A stretch of DNA of 23,520 nt from Proteiniphilum sp. UBA4977 (GTDB lineage Bacteria > Bacteroidota > Bacteroidia > Bacteroidales > Dysgonomonadaceae), in the NCBI GenBank assembly GCA_002398565.1, contig DGZP01000041.1, positions 23,396 through 46,915 on the forward strand. Direction: 5' to 3'. A model generated the notes under the pieces. That model saw only the letters and a list, made by a program, of their open reading frames with translations. It ran no database searches and was not told the DNA's origin. Positions within the stretch are counted from its first letter, which is position 1. Each line of letters begins with the position of its first letter. Of this stretch, positions 13,814 to 21,415 are shown in pieces. Both the position numbers and the translations under genes were made by a program.

Positions 13814-14713
13814 ATGATCCGCGATTTAAATGAACTGACAGAGCGTGCCAGGAGAGGACTGAAGTGTATCGTGGCGGTTGCTGCGGCGGAAGACCGGCAT
13901 GTGCTGGAAGCACTGCAGAGCGCTGTCCGGCAGAAGATTGTGCATCCTCTACTGGTGGGCAGTAAATCTGAGATTGAAAATATTGCGCAGTCCATCGGTT
14001 TTGATCTGGAAGGGATTGAGATTGTGGATCATGATGGCGATGGGGCAGCCTCCGCGCGGATCGCTGTCTCCAAGATACGTCGGAGGGAGGCCGATATCCT
14101 GATGAAGGGTCGCGTGGCGACGGGAGATCTGTTGAAGGCGATACTCGACCGGGAGGAAGGGTTGCGTACGGAGCATCTGTTGAGTCATGTGGCATTCTTT
14201 CAGTCACCCTACTATCATAAAGTGCTATGTGTAACCGATGCGGCCATGAACATCGCTCCTGTTCTGGAAGAAAAAGTCCAGATCATCCACAATGCGGTGA
14301 ATGCATGTCATCGCCTGGGTATTGAAAGGCCCAAAGTGGCCGTGGCCGCAGCTGTGGAGAAAGTAAACCCGAAAATGGAGTCTACCGTGCATGCTGCCCG
14401 GCTGAAGGAGCTGAATCAGGAAGGGCAAATAAAAGGATGTATCGTGGAGGGACCTTTTGCGGTTGACATTGCCGTAAATAGGGAGGCTGCGCGGAACAAA
14501 GGTATTGTGAGCGAAGTGGCCGGCGACTGCGACATCATCCTGGCACCCGATATCGAGGCAGGAAACATGTTCTATAAAGCACTCAATTTCCTGGGAGGAG
14601 CGGTAGTCGCTGCGGTGCTGATGGGTGCAACCGTACCCGTTGTGCTTACCTCCCGCTCGGACGATGAACGGAGTAAACTTTATTCCATCGCCCTGGCAGT
14701 CTGTCTCAGATAG
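13814..14713 (+). CDS. ptb: Phosphate butyryltransferase
   Basis: A 299-residue cytosolic enzyme of the phosphate acetyl/butyryltransferase family. It converts butyryl-CoA plus phosphate to butyryl-phosphate and CoA. Typical blocks are present: DILMKGRVATGDLLKA (the family's KG-x-x-x-T), LSHVAFF, LCVTDAAMNIAP, AAVEKVNPKM, GPFAVD, DIILAPDIEAGNM and LMGATVPVVLTSRSD. Length is typical. buk follows 57 bp later, confirming butyrate or branched-chain acyl activity over acetate. The gap between them has a small hairpin near 14725-14748. It is the first chromosomal gene to the right of the element; a partial -7-like box TTCTTTTG (13776-13783) lies upstream. Confidence 0.93.
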   Translation: MIRDLNELTERARRGLKCIVAVAAAEDRHVLEALQSAVRQKIVHPLLVGSKSEIENIAQSIGFDLEGIEIVDHDGDGAASARIAVSKIRRREADILMKGRVATGDLLKAILDREEGLRTEHLLSHVAFFQSPYYHKVLCVTDAAMNIAPVLEEKVQIIHNAVNACHRLGIERPKVAVAAAVEKVNPKMESTVHAARLKELNQEGQIKGCIVEGPFAVDIAVNREAARNKGIVSEVAGDCDIILAPDIEAGNMFYKALNFLGGAVVAAVLMGATVPVVLTSRSDDERSKLYSIALAVCLR

Positions 14714-14770
14714 CATATGCTAATATTTCTTCGTCGGAAGATATTTATAGTAATCAAAGAATAAAAATAT

Positions 14771-15850
14771 ATGGGAACAGATACACGCATTCTGGTCATT
14801 AATCCTGGCTCCACATCGACGAAAATCGCCATTTATCAGCAGGAGAAGGTAATCTTCCTGAAAACTATCAAGCATGTACCCGAAGTGCTACACAAGTTTG
14901 AGAAGATTACTGATCAGTATGAATACCGGAAAAACATTATCTATGAGGAAATGAAAAGTGCCGACGTCCCTCTGGAGACCATCGACGCGGTGATTGGCCG
15001 GGGCGGACTGGTGAAGCCCATCAAATCGGGTGTTTACCGGGTAAATGAAGCGATGCGGAAAGATCTTCTGGAATGCAAGCGGGGTGAACACGCCAGCAAC
15101 CTGGGAGCATTGATCGCACACGACATTGCAAAGATGCTCCCCTCTGCCGAAGCCTTTATTGCCGATCCGGTGGTGGTGGATGAATTACAGCCGCTGGCAA
15201 GATATTCCGGACATCCGCTCTTTGAGAGAAGATCCATCTTTCATGCCTTGAATCAAAAGGCAATCGCCCGCTCACACGCCAAATCCATCATGAAAAAATA
15301 CGAGGATCTCAATCTTATTGTGGTACACCTGGGTGGTGGAATCACTGTGGGCGCTCATCAAAAAGGAAAGGTAATTGATGTAAATCAGGGTCTGGATGGC
15401 GATGGACCCTTTTCTCCGGAGCGTTCCGGGTCACTGCCTGTGGGGCAGTTGTTGAAAGTCGCTTTTAGTGGCCTCTACAGCTACGAGAAGATGTCGGAGA
15501 TGATTGTCGGCAAAGGAGGAATGATGGCTTATCTGGGTACCAGCGATGCTTATGTGGCTGAACGGGAGGCGAAGGAAGGCGATGAGAAATATCTGCGGGT
15601 GATGGAGGCAATGGCTTATCAGGTAGCAAAGGAGATAGGAGCGATGGCAACCGTGCTCAAAGGTATGGTAGATGGTATTCTGATTACCGGTGGCATAGCC
15701 AACAGTAAGTGGTTTTGCAACATGGTCATCGAAAGAGTCTATCGCATTGCACCGGTTTACGTGTATCCCGGCCAGGACGAAATGGGTGCCCTGGCCGAGA
15801 ATGCACTTCTCGCTCTCAATGGTGAGATCGAGATCAAAGAATATAAATAG
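14771..15850 (+). CDS. buk: Butyrate kinase
   Basis: A 359-residue acetokinase-family enzyme that transfers phosphate from butyryl-phosphate to ADP, giving butyrate and ATP. Visible motifs are NPGSTSTKIA (11-20, phosphate-1 loop), GRGGLVKPI, NLGALIAHDIA, VVHLGGGITVGAH, the DGDGPFSPERSG block, and GGIANSKW near the C-terminus. With ptb it forms the terminal energy-yielding step of butyrate formation; the same pair can also act on isobutyrate or isovalerate from amino-acid fermentation. Its TAG is followed with no gap by the next gene's ATG. Confidence 0.94.
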   Translation: MGTDTRILVINPGSTSTKIAIYQQEKVIFLKTIKHVPEVLHKFEKITDQYEYRKNIIYEEMKSADVPLETIDAVIGRGGLVKPIKSGVYRVNEAMRKDLLECKRGEHASNLGALIAHDIAKMLPSAEAFIADPVVVDELQPLARYSGHPLFERRSIFHALNQKAIARSHAKSIMKKYEDLNLIVVHLGGGITVGAHQKGKVIDVNQGLDGDGPFSPERSGSLPVGQLLKVAFSGLYSYEKMSEMIVGKGGMMAYLGTSDAYVAEREAKEGDEKYLRVMEAMAYQVAKEIGAMATVLKGMVDGILITGGIANSKWFCNMVIERVYRIAPVYVYPGQDEMGALAENALLALNGEIEIKEYK

Positions 15851-17011
15851 ATGTACTTTTTTAATCCCTGGCACGATCTTGCATTGTCGAACTTCGCGGC
15901 CAGCTACACCCCCCCCGCTTCAGCCGTGAAAATGGCGGACGATATGGCTCTGTTGCCTGTATGGTATGGCAATGGAGAGGCGGTAATTGCGGAGGGGGAG
16001 GCGAACCGGTCGTTTTTGGATGCCTTGAAGAGTGTGCTTCCCGTTACAGCTGAAATGATTTCCTCTCAGGAGATTGTTTTGCGTCGGAAGGAGAGAATCA
16101 TTCCCTGGGGATGGAGTCCGATGCTGAGGAGAAAAATGGCCTCCCTGGGTGCCGGTGAACATCAGTTGCCTTCAATGGAGGAACTCGAACGGCTAAAGGA
16201 GTATACGAATCGTAAAAACGCGGTGCGCTTGTTGCGGGAACTGAAAAAGGAAGAAAAAAGCTTTTGTGGGGAATCATACTATTTTATCCGGCTTGAAGAA
16301 CTTCTTGAATTTTTACAATCGGTGCCGGGTGATAAAATATTGAAGATGCCGGTATCCGGTAGTGGTAAAGGATTAATATGGATACTGGGTAATATTACCG
16401 ACAAGCAGACCGACTGGTGCCGAAGGGTAATCCGTGAGCAGGGAGGTGTTGTTGCAGAACCAGTATTGCGCAAAGTGCAAGACTTTGCCATGGAGTTTTA
16501 TGTGCAGGAGGGAAAGACACAATTTGCAGGTTACTCACTGTTCCATTCCGCCGCTTCGGGTGCTTATGCCGGAAATGAGCTGCTTTCCGACAGTAAGATA
16601 GTGGAAAGACTGTCGGGATATATTAGGACAGACTTGCTACATGGATTGCGCGAATCACTCAAACAAAAACTCAGCCTTTTTTTCCCTTTTTATACCGGTT
16701 ACGCAGGTGTGGACATGATGGCGTGTGAAACGGAAGAGGGGTACATGATTCAACCTTGTGTGGAGATCAACCTACGGATGAATATGGGTGTGGTGGCACG
16801 AATATTCCACGAAAGATACATGGAACGCGGTGCAGAGGGCAAATTTAAGGTGAATTATTTTAAAAATCAGGGCGATGCCCAGTCATTTCACAAAAAAATG
16901 CAGCGCGAGTCTCCACTTAAAGTAGCATACGGAAAAATACTTTCCGGCTACCAGCCGTTGACCCCCGTTACATCGGATACCCGTTACATGGCATATGTCC
17001 AAATCTGCTGA
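15851..17011 (+). CDS. ATP-grasp-like protein of unknown function
   Basis: A 386-residue protein. It begins MYFFNPWHDLALSNF. KMPVSGSGKGLIW (165-177) resembles the ATP-grasp lysine plus glycine-rich loop, and QPCVEINLRMNMG (301-313) the metal-binding E-x-N motif (E305, N307). This suggests an enzyme joining a carboxylate to an amine or thiol with ATP. Its ATG touches the buk stop codon (TAGATG), so translation is probably coupled to buk. The substrate is unknown. A weak stem (TCCGG/CCGGA, 17012-17038) lies in the short convergent gap after it. Confidence 0.7.
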   Translation: MYFFNPWHDLALSNFAASYTPPASAVKMADDMALLPVWYGNGEAVIAEGEANRSFLDALKSVLPVTAEMISSQEIVLRRKERIIPWGWSPMLRRKMASLGAGEHQLPSMEELERLKEYTNRKNAVRLLRELKKEEKSFCGESYYFIRLEELLEFLQSVPGDKILKMPVSGSGKGLIWILGNITDKQTDWCRRVIREQGGVVAEPVLRKVQDFAMEFYVQEGKTQFAGYSLFHSAASGAYAGNELLSDSKIVERLSGYIRTDLLHGLRESLKQKLSLFFPFYTGYAGVDMMACETEEGYMIQPCVEINLRMNMGVVARIFHERYMERGAEGKFKVNYFKNQGDAQSFHKKMQRESPLKVAYGKILSGYQPLTPVTSDTRYMAYVQIC

Positions 17012-17044
17012 TCCGGAATAATTATCCCATTCACCGGAGACTTC

Positions 17045-17350
17045 TTACTTCTGTTCAGAAAGTTTCTCGATCAACTCTGTCGTTGCTGTCTCGGAATAAA
17101 TACCATAGGCATTTACCAGTAGCCCTTTCATATTATTTTGTGATGAGGAAATAGCATAGAGGATGCTTTCGTTGTCGAGATCCGACATCTCCTGAAATCG
17201 GTAAATCTCGTCGATCTGAAACTCATCAGGATGAAGCCGGATCATACTTTCAGCACATACGATGCAGTCACTCTCTATGTTAAAGTTCGTGGTATATCCT
17301 CTTTTAGCCAGATCGTTGATCGCTTCAGACAATGTTGTATAGGTTCTCAT
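17045..17350 (-). CDS. Small conserved Bacteroidetes protein
   Basis: A 101-residue soluble protein, MRTYTTLSEAINDLAKRGYT at the N-terminus. It includes IESDCIVCAES (a CxxC pair), LHPDEFQIDEIYRFQEMSD and ILYAISSSQNNMKGLLVNAYGIY. From memory, close relatives in Bacteroidetes are often labelled 'phosphoribosylpyrophosphate synthetase', but the protein is far too short and has no PRPP-binding motif, so that name should not be trusted. The start at 17350 has a Shine-Dalgarno-like GGAAG just upstream. An ATG at 17410 would overlap the dipeptidase gene and adds unlike sequence. It lies 31 bp after the dipeptidase, likely in one transcript. Confidence 0.75.
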   Translation of the reverse strand: MRTYTTLSEAINDLAKRGYTTNFNIESDCIVCAESMIRLHPDEFQIDEIYRFQEMSDLDNESILYAISSSQNNMKGLLVNAYGIYSETATTELIEKLSEQK

Positions 17351-17381
17351 ACTTCCTGTTTTAATTGTATCCTTACAACTA

Positions 17382-18785
17382 TTAAACAGCAGGCACCCTG
17401 TCTGGTTCATTTATTTTTTTCATCTCTTCGGCGAAATATCTATAGAAGAGCGGAATGGTTCGGATGCCATTGAAGAACTGTTCCAGAGGGAAATTCTCAT
17501 TTGGTGAATGAATGGCATCTGATCCCAGTCCGAATCCCATCAACACAGACTTGATTCCCAGTACTTCCTCGAAGGTGGCAATGATTGGAATACTGCCACC
17601 TGAGCGTACGGGCACGGGCTCCTTACCATATACCTCTTTATAGGCTTTTTCGGCCGCTCTGTAGGCGGGAAAATCGATGGGGCACACATAGGAGGGGCCG
17701 CCATGGAGGTATTCCACCTTCACTTTTACCGATTTTGGGGCAATGGATTCAAAATACCTTACAAAGAGTTTCTCTATTTTTTTGTGATCTTGGTTTGGAA
17801 CCAGTCGAGTACTGATCTTTGCATAAGCTTTCGAAGGAAGCACCGTTTTGGCTCCCTCACCGGTATAGCCGCCCCAGATGCCACACACGTCGAAAGAGGG
17901 TCTGATGCCTGTCCGTTCATTGGTTGTATAGCCTTTTTCTCCCGATACCTCCTCAATGTGAAGTGATTGTTTGTATGCTTCCAGAGAGAAGGGTGCTCGG
18001 GCCATCAACTCCCGCTCCTTTTTGGATACCTCCACCACGTCGTCGTAGAAACCGGGTATCAGGATCTTTCCATCCTCGCCCATCGTTTGTGCGATCATCT
18101 TCGAAAGCATATTAATGGGATTGGCTACCGCCCCGCCGAACAAACCGGAGTGTAGGTCGACATTCGGCCCTGTCACCTCCACCTGCCAGTATGCCAGACC
18201 ACGCAGTCCGGTAGTGATGGAAGGCACGTCGGGTGCGATCATCGAGGTGTCCGATACCAGGATAATGTCAGCTTTCAGCATCTCTTTGTACTTCTTACAG
18301 AACTCAGGCAGGCTGGGAGAGCCTATTTCCTCTTCTCCCTCTATCAGAAATTTTACGTTACATTTCAACTGCCCCGATTGAACAAGGTACTCAAATGCTT
18401 TGGCATGCATGAACGATTGCCCTTTGTCGTCATCCGCACCCCGGGCCCATATTCTTCCATCTTTCACTACAGGCTCAAAGGGGTCTGTATTCCAGAGTTC
18501 AAAGGGATCTGCCGGCATCACATCCATGTGGGCGTATACCATCACGGTGGGTGCTTCGGGATTGACAATTTTCTCACCATAGATTACCGGGTTTCCAGCA
18601 GTTTCCAACAACTCAGCCTTGTCAGCGCCGGCTGCCAGCAGAATCTCTTTCCACTTCTCTGCGGCACGGTACATATCCGGTTTGTGTACAGGGAGCGATG
18701 AGACGGATGGGATACGGATCAGTTCGAAAAGTTCCTCCAGGAAACGTTTTTTGTGGGTCTCTATATAATTGTTTATTTCGTTCAT
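17382..18785 (-). CDS. M20-family dipeptidase / metallopeptidase
   Basis: A 467-residue cytosolic M20 peptidase. The metal site is complete: H86 and D88 in YAHMDVMPAD, the bridging Asp in RGADDDKG (118-120), the catalytic/ligand Glu cluster IEGEEEIGS (about 149-153), D179 in LVSDTS, and the C-terminal His in SDAIHSPNENF. LHSGLFGG marks the dimerization-domain histidine region. No signal peptide. It should hydrolyse dipeptides taken up from the medium, fitting a protein-fermenting lifestyle. It is followed by the small protein gene, and a minus-strand -7 box lies upstream. Confidence 0.9.
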   Translation of the reverse strand: MNEINNYIETHKKRFLEELFELIRIPSVSSLPVHKPDMYRAAEKWKEILLAAGADKAELLETAGNPVIYGEKIVNPEAPTVMVYAHMDVMPADPFELWNTDPFEPVVKDGRIWARGADDDKGQSFMHAKAFEYLVQSGQLKCNVKFLIEGEEEIGSPSLPEFCKKYKEMLKADIILVSDTSMIAPDVPSITTGLRGLAYWQVEVTGPNVDLHSGLFGGAVANPINMLSKMIAQTMGEDGKILIPGFYDDVVEVSKKERELMARAPFSLEAYKQSLHIEEVSGEKGYTTNERTGIRPSFDVCGIWGGYTGEGAKTVLPSKAYAKISTRLVPNQDHKKIEKLFVRYFESIAPKSVKVKVEYLHGGPSYVCPIDFPAYRAAEKAYKEVYGKEPVPVRSGGSIPIIATFEEVLGIKSVLMGFGLGSDAIHSPNENFPLEQFFNGIRTIPLFYRYFAEEMKKINEPDRVPAV

Positions 18786-18814
18786 ATTGATATTCTTGTA
18801 ATTTACAATTAGGA

Positions 18815-18822
18815 CAAACTTA
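18815..18822 (-). promoter_or_regulatory. -7 element for the dipeptidase gene
   Basis: On the minus strand, TAAGTTTG is a full match to the Bacteroides -7 consensus, about 30 bp before the dipeptidase ATG. The -33 region has no clear TTTG, so the promoter is only moderately supported. Confidence 0.45.
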
Positions 18823-18856
18823 CAAAAAAATAACTTAAAAATTGAATTCAGAATCC

Positions 18857-19828
18857 TCAGTCTACTCCTTTTACATTCATTGTAAGGGTATAAACCGAGG
18901 TACGGGCAGTGATGAACAGCGTCTTTTTCTCTTTACCCCCGAAACAGATGTTCGACGGGCTCTCGGGTAGCTCAATCTCATGGATTAACTCACCTTTGGG
19001 AGAGTAGACCCACACTTTCCCCATGGTCAGGTAGATATTTCCCCGTTCGTCTATCGTCATGCCATCTGATCCTTTCGGGGCAAAAAAAGTTTTGTTTGTA
19101 AGTGATCCATCGGCCTCAATATCATATTTCCAGATTTTCCGGTCATTGATATCTGCCACATACAATACTTTTCCATCGGGAGTGCCTATCAGCCCGTTTG
19201 GTTGGACATAGTCATCTACTACGCGTGTAATCTCTTTTTTTGGAGAAAGATAGTATACACCCCTTTTATCCTGCAGTTCGGTATGCCCCTCCTCCCAGTA
19301 GTTCCTGTGATAATAGGGATCAGTAAAATAAATTCCTCCATTGGGAGCAATCCATAGGTCGTTGGGACCATTCAGATGGTTGCCTTCATATTTCTCAAAT
19401 AGTGTATGTGCTTTCTTATCCTTATCAAAATACACTATCCGGTTGTTTAAGTCGGCACAGGCAAAAAGCTTATCTTTGTGATCAAAATACATTCCATTGG
19501 ATCTGCCTGTCCCTTCCAGCCAGAGAGAAATACCTTCATTTTCATCCCACCGGTAAATACGGTCGTTGGGCTGGTCGGTAAAATAAACAATCCCCTTTGA
19601 GTCTACTGCGGGTCCTTCGGTGAAGGAAAAACCGGAACCTGCTTTCTCTATCTCGGCATTTTCAGCGATGATGCTTTTCTGTTTCTCTGAAACATTTTGT
19701 TCCGCGATACCTACTTCAATAATATTCTTTGCTTCCGGTCCGGAAACAGTCTGGATGGTACTCCCGGATTTTCCTGACAACGTAAGAAACGTAAAAAAAA
19801 ATGATATGAATAGTAGCTGTTTCATCAT
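18857..19828 (-). CDS. SMP-30/gluconolactonase-like exported protein
   Basis: A 323-residue six-blade beta-propeller protein of the SMP-30/gluconolactonase/LRE family with an N-terminal signal peptide (MMKQLLFISFFFTFLTLSG). Repeats read as blades: FTEGPAVDSKGIVYFTD, GPNDLWIAPNGGIYFTDP, PNGLIGTPDGKVLYVAD and DGMTIDERGNIYLT. Metal-ligand candidates are Glu71 in TEGP, Asn in GPND and Asp in SDGMT. It likely opens a sugar lactone in the periplasm. It lies 41 bp downstream of the oxidoreductase gene in the same direction. An oxidase making a lactone followed by a lactonase is a sensible pair (inference). Confidence 0.85.
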   Translation of the reverse strand: MMKQLLFISFFFTFLTLSGKSGSTIQTVSGPEAKNIIEVGIAEQNVSEKQKSIIAENAEIEKAGSGFSFTEGPAVDSKGIVYFTDQPNDRIYRWDENEGISLWLEGTGRSNGMYFDHKDKLFACADLNNRIVYFDKDKKAHTLFEKYEGNHLNGPNDLWIAPNGGIYFTDPYYHRNYWEEGHTELQDKRGVYYLSPKKEITRVVDDYVQPNGLIGTPDGKVLYVADINDRKIWKYDIEADGSLTNKTFFAPKGSDGMTIDERGNIYLTMGKVWVYSPKGELIHEIELPESPSNICFGGKEKKTLFITARTSVYTLTMNVKGVD

Positions 19829-19869
19829 GATGTTTTATCTGTTTGTAATGAATAAATATACTGAATTTA

Positions 19870-21183
19870 TCAGATAACCGGTCTCTTGTATCCCTTTCTG
19901 TAGGGCCTTGCCTGAAGTTGTTCCGCTTCCGGGTTATTAATAATATGATTACCATTACTATCCCAGTTCAGTTTGCTTCCAGTTTCATAAGCTATCATTG
20001 CCAGTTGTACCGACGCAGTGGATTGATAACCGTCTTCCGGAGAACAACTTATAAGGGTCCTGTTTCCTGTTTTTACAGCTTTAATAAACTCTGCCACATG
20101 CTTTTCCTGCATATCGGGTGTGGGCCTTTCAATAATCTCCTGCTTTTTGTCGCGTCCTGCAGGTATCAACACAAGCCTGGTATCTGAAGAAAAGAGAGTC
20201 CCTTTTTCTCCATAGAATATTACTCCGTTATTGAATTGAGGATCCAGGTCTCCCGTTCCCCAGAGGCGATGCTGCCAGATAACAGGGATATCATCGAACA
20301 ACAGTTTCGCAATAAGCGTGTCGGGAGTTGTAACTCTTTCTTTCAGTAAAAAGATTCCTCCTGATGCTTCAATCATATCAGGCATGGCAAAATCCATTGT
20401 CTTTCTAATTATATCGATATTATGGATTCCCCAGTCCACCAGATGTCCATTTCCATACTCCTTCTCCAATCTCCATGCCCGATGGCCTATGGAAGGCCGA
20501 TACGGGAGTTTGGGCGCCGGCCCGCACCATGCATCCCAATCGAGTGAAGCGGGAGGGGCCTGGACCTTTGTATCCACTTTGCCAGGGTTAAAATGTATCT
20601 GGGCCGCAACTTGAAGCACATTGCCAATCTTACCCCCATCAATTATTTCCCTGGCCTTTCTGAAAGCCTGATTTTGTCTTCTCTGAAATCCTATCTGTAC
20701 AATGTTTCCAGCCTTTTGTGCAGCTCTGACCATGGCTTTTCCTTCGTCCAGGTCATAGGCAAGTGGTTTTTCACAGTATATGGGCAACCCTTTTTCACAT
20801 GCTGCTATAAACTGAAGCGCATGCCAGTGGGGGGGCGTGGCAATCATGACTGCATCGAGATTTGCAAAACCGATCAATTCCCTGTAATCCTGAAATCCTT
20901 TTGGGTAGCTGCCTTGTAAGGATTTCAATTCATTTATACTTTCGGAAAGATGTGCTGAATCAACATCCGCCACGGCGGCTATCTCCACACCTCCGGCCTG
21001 AAGTGCCGCCTTCGCAATGACCATACCATACCATCCACAGCCAATAAGACCAATTTTTAATATGCTATCCTTGGCCCGGACTGGAGCAGCTAACCCTTTT
21101 GCATTTAACTTTGATACGCTGATACCCGATACTGCAGCAACTGTAGCAATAGATGTGTTTTTGATAAATTTTCTTCTGTTCAT
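19870..21183 (-). CDS. Tat-exported Gfo/Idh/MocA-family oxidoreductase
   Basis: A 437-residue NAD(P)-dependent oxidoreductase. The N-terminus MNRRKFIKNTSIATVAAVSG is a twin-arginine signal, so the folded enzyme with bound cofactor is probably exported. The Rossmann motif is GLIGCGWYGM (45-54). The catalytic EKP is at 138-140 (CEKPLAYD). GHLVDWGIHNIDI carries the usual D..H pair. The start at 21183 was chosen over an ATG at 21198 because it places the Tat motif at the N-terminus. Substrate unknown; such enzymes act on sugars or glycosides, including glycoside hydrolase family 109. It is probably first in an operon with the SMP-30 gene and is divergent from the metallopeptidase gene. Confidence 0.88.
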   Translation of the reverse strand: MNRRKFIKNTSIATVAAVSGISVSKLNAKGLAAPVRAKDSILKIGLIGCGWYGMVIAKAALQAGGVEIAAVADVDSAHLSESINELKSLQGSYPKGFQDYRELIGFANLDAVMIATPPHWHALQFIAACEKGLPIYCEKPLAYDLDEGKAMVRAAQKAGNIVQIGFQRRQNQAFRKAREIIDGGKIGNVLQVAAQIHFNPGKVDTKVQAPPASLDWDAWCGPAPKLPYRPSIGHRAWRLEKEYGNGHLVDWGIHNIDIIRKTMDFAMPDMIEASGGIFLLKERVTTPDTLIAKLLFDDIPVIWQHRLWGTGDLDPQFNNGVIFYGEKGTLFSSDTRLVLIPAGRDKKQEIIERPTPDMQEKHVAEFIKAVKTGNRTLISCSPEDGYQSTASVQLAMIAYETGSKLNWDSNGNHIINNPEAEQLQARPYRKGYKRPVI

Positions 21184-21325
21184 ACAAGATATTGTCAAAT
21201 TTTAATTAGAATTTCAGATATTTGATATTTTGATTTCCAGATTTTGTTTCATAATAATACACCATAATGTTTTAACGTATTTAAATATTGAATTGTTTTG
21301 ATTATAGATAATTCAAGTGATATGT

Positions 21326-21356
21326 TTTGTTTTTTTTAATGAACACACTATATTTG
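21326..21356 (+). promoter_or_regulatory. Sigma-ABfr promoter of the metallopeptidase gene
   Basis: TTTG (21326-21329), a 19-bp spacer, and TATATTTG (21349-21356) match the Bacteroides primary-sigma consensus exactly. The start site would be near 21363, giving a leader of about 53 bases. Confidence 0.75.
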
Positions 21357-21415
21357 AGCCTATATTGGAACACGTGAAAATTGGAGATGTAATAATAATT
21401 AGTATAATATAAAAG

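Noticed and set aside
14225..14716. 163-codon minus-strand frame opposite ptb
   Set aside because: It is an antisense shadow; ptb motifs are intact in the plus-strand frame.
17045..17350. Phosphoribosylpyrophosphate synthetase
   Set aside because: At 101 residues it is about a third of the true enzyme and has no PRPP-binding loop.
17703..18155. Several plus-strand frames opposite the dipeptidase gene
   Set aside because: They are antisense shadows of a clear M20 gene with a complete metal site and show no family resemblance.
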